From NCBI GenBank assembly GCA_022446905.1, contig JAKVBT010000010.1:62001-126000 (forward strand): a DNA stretch of 64,000 bases, read 5' to 3'. A model generated the notes under the pieces. The model ran no database searches. It was not told the DNA's origin and was given only the letters and a program-made list of their open reading frames with translations. The first letter of the stretch is position 1. Each line of letters starts with the position of its first letter. This DNA comes from Phycisphaerales bacterium. Lineage in GTDB: Bacteria > Planctomycetota > Phycisphaerae > Phycisphaerales > SM1A02. Positions 63,478 through 64,000 of the stretch are shown here, piece by piece. The translations under genes and the position numbers were made by a program.

Positions 63478-63502
63478 CTTCTTAGCAGAATCTTTTTGCT
63501 TT

Positions 63503-63608
63503 GTTGGTGAATATATGTCAAGGGATACACCTGATCCCATCCCGAACTCAGAAGTTAAGTCTTGACAGCCGATGATACTGCTCAGCGGGAAAGTAGGTTA
63601 TTGCCAGC
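63503..63608 (+). rRNA. rrf: 5S ribosomal RNA
   Basis: Recognised by the central block acctgatcccatcccgaactcagaagttaag (positions 63529-63559, here described in part) and the loop-E region. The terminal helix forms between GTTGGTGA (63503-63510) and TTGCCAGC (63601-63608), eight pairs with three G-U/U-G. The length of about 106 nt is short; planctomycete 5S RNAs are known to be shorter than the usual 115-120. It lies 290 bases after 23S in the same direction. Confidence 0.9.
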
Positions 63609-63614
63609 TTTTTG

Positions 63615-63645
63615 AAGGCCCCATCCGAAAGGATGGGGCTTTTTC
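63615..63645 (+). terminator. Rho-independent terminator of the rRNA operon
   Basis: GGCCCCATCC (63617-63626) pairs with GGATGGGGCT (63631-63640) around GAAA, extended by A-U pairs, and is followed by a run of U (ctttttc). It begins seven bases after the 5S gene. Confidence 0.92.
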
Positions 63646-64000
63646 AATTGGGTTTGAAACTTGGAATTCTTCATGCGTGAGCATTCTGATTACTGTAATG
63701 TGCTCCGCACTCGGGGCATTGCACATTCTTGAAAATCATCGAGTAGAGAGCACTAGCAAGTGAAATGTTGTTATAAACTTTTTAAACACAGTTTTCGCCT
63801 TTAAAATCCTACTTTTTTATATTGCTTTTGCACGACTGCTGGCAAGCCGGCGTAGAAGGACTTATAAACACCAGTGGATTGTTTATACTTAACTGTTTTA
63901 ACTGAGATTTTTGAAAAGCTTAGGAAAATGCGGTCTTTTTTACTGCATTAAACTAAAATTCTTCATACAGTAAGTACTTGAGAAAGAGAGTTGTGCCTTG
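63646..64000. other. AT-rich stretch without a recognisable gene
   Basis: 355 bases to the window edge. I see no convincing reading frame, tRNA or ribosomal RNA on either strand. The composition is distinctly AT-rich (runs such as aaactttttaaac and cttttttata) compared with the coding part of the window. One short dyad, atgcggt with actgcat around 63928-63950, is present. It could be a promoter region for a gene beyond the window. Confidence 0.6.

Overview
The window is a GC-moderate (my impression is mid-50s percent) stretch of bacterial chromosome that reads as core genome of a marine-type planctomycete, most likely class Phycisphaerae. Pointers are a serine peptidase ending in paired DGDG...ADWG/AAWG repeats, a PilM-type protein followed by two membrane-anchored glycine-repeat proteins, a six-cysteine GACC-type module, a very short 5S rRNA, and a 23S-5S operon with no 16S gene. 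These taxonomic pointers rest on my memory of the group and were not searched. I see no prophage, insertion sequence, CRISPR array or tRNA gene.

Layout. 1-6476: end of a DUF418 membrane protein, an unknown protein, a Gfo/Idh/MocA-like protein, RNase P RNA, a secreted M28 peptidase with a PDZ domain, and the phosphatidylglycerol pair pgpA/pgsA. 6682-13316: a tightly overlapped nuoJKLMN operon, the proton-pumping arm of complex I only. 13364-19190: a membrane protein, a DUF255 thioredoxin-fold protein, a one-domain asparaginase homologue and a POT-family transporter that carries an unusual soluble insertion resembling GspG. 19200-34822: a continuous minus-strand type II secretion operon, in transcription order unknown exported protein, gspE, F, G, H, I, J, K, L-like, M-like, C-like, D and a putative lipoprotein. 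34989-37646: an orphan CoA-transferase A subunit, divergent from a heme oxygenase coupled to an MFS transporter. 37633-54565: an ABC exporter with an exported partner, metH, an RRM protein, two small redox enzymes, a secreted trypsin-like peptidase, glyS, pdxA, an unknown protein, rpsA and mtaB. 54719-60069: a PilM-like operon of three genes with glycine-repeat segments. 60098-63645: promoter, boxA, tandem hairpin leader, 23S rRNA, hairpin-rich spacer, 5S rRNA and terminator. 63646-64000 is AT-rich and shows no gene.

How it fits together. Two inner-membrane platforms for secretion or pili lie in the same window: the complete type II system and the separate PilM trio, which lacks its own ATPase, pilin and secretin here. 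The POT transporter lies just downstream of and convergent with the type II operon, and its extra domain resembles the C-terminal part of the major pseudopilin. The rRNA operon has its own promoter 30 bases after the PilM trio, so the missing 16S gene is a real arrangement and not an effect of the window edge.

Most promising for follow-up: the GspG-like insertion in the POT transporter (18414-19079), the free-standing 23S-5S operon with duplicated leader hairpins, and the PilM/glycine-repeat operon.
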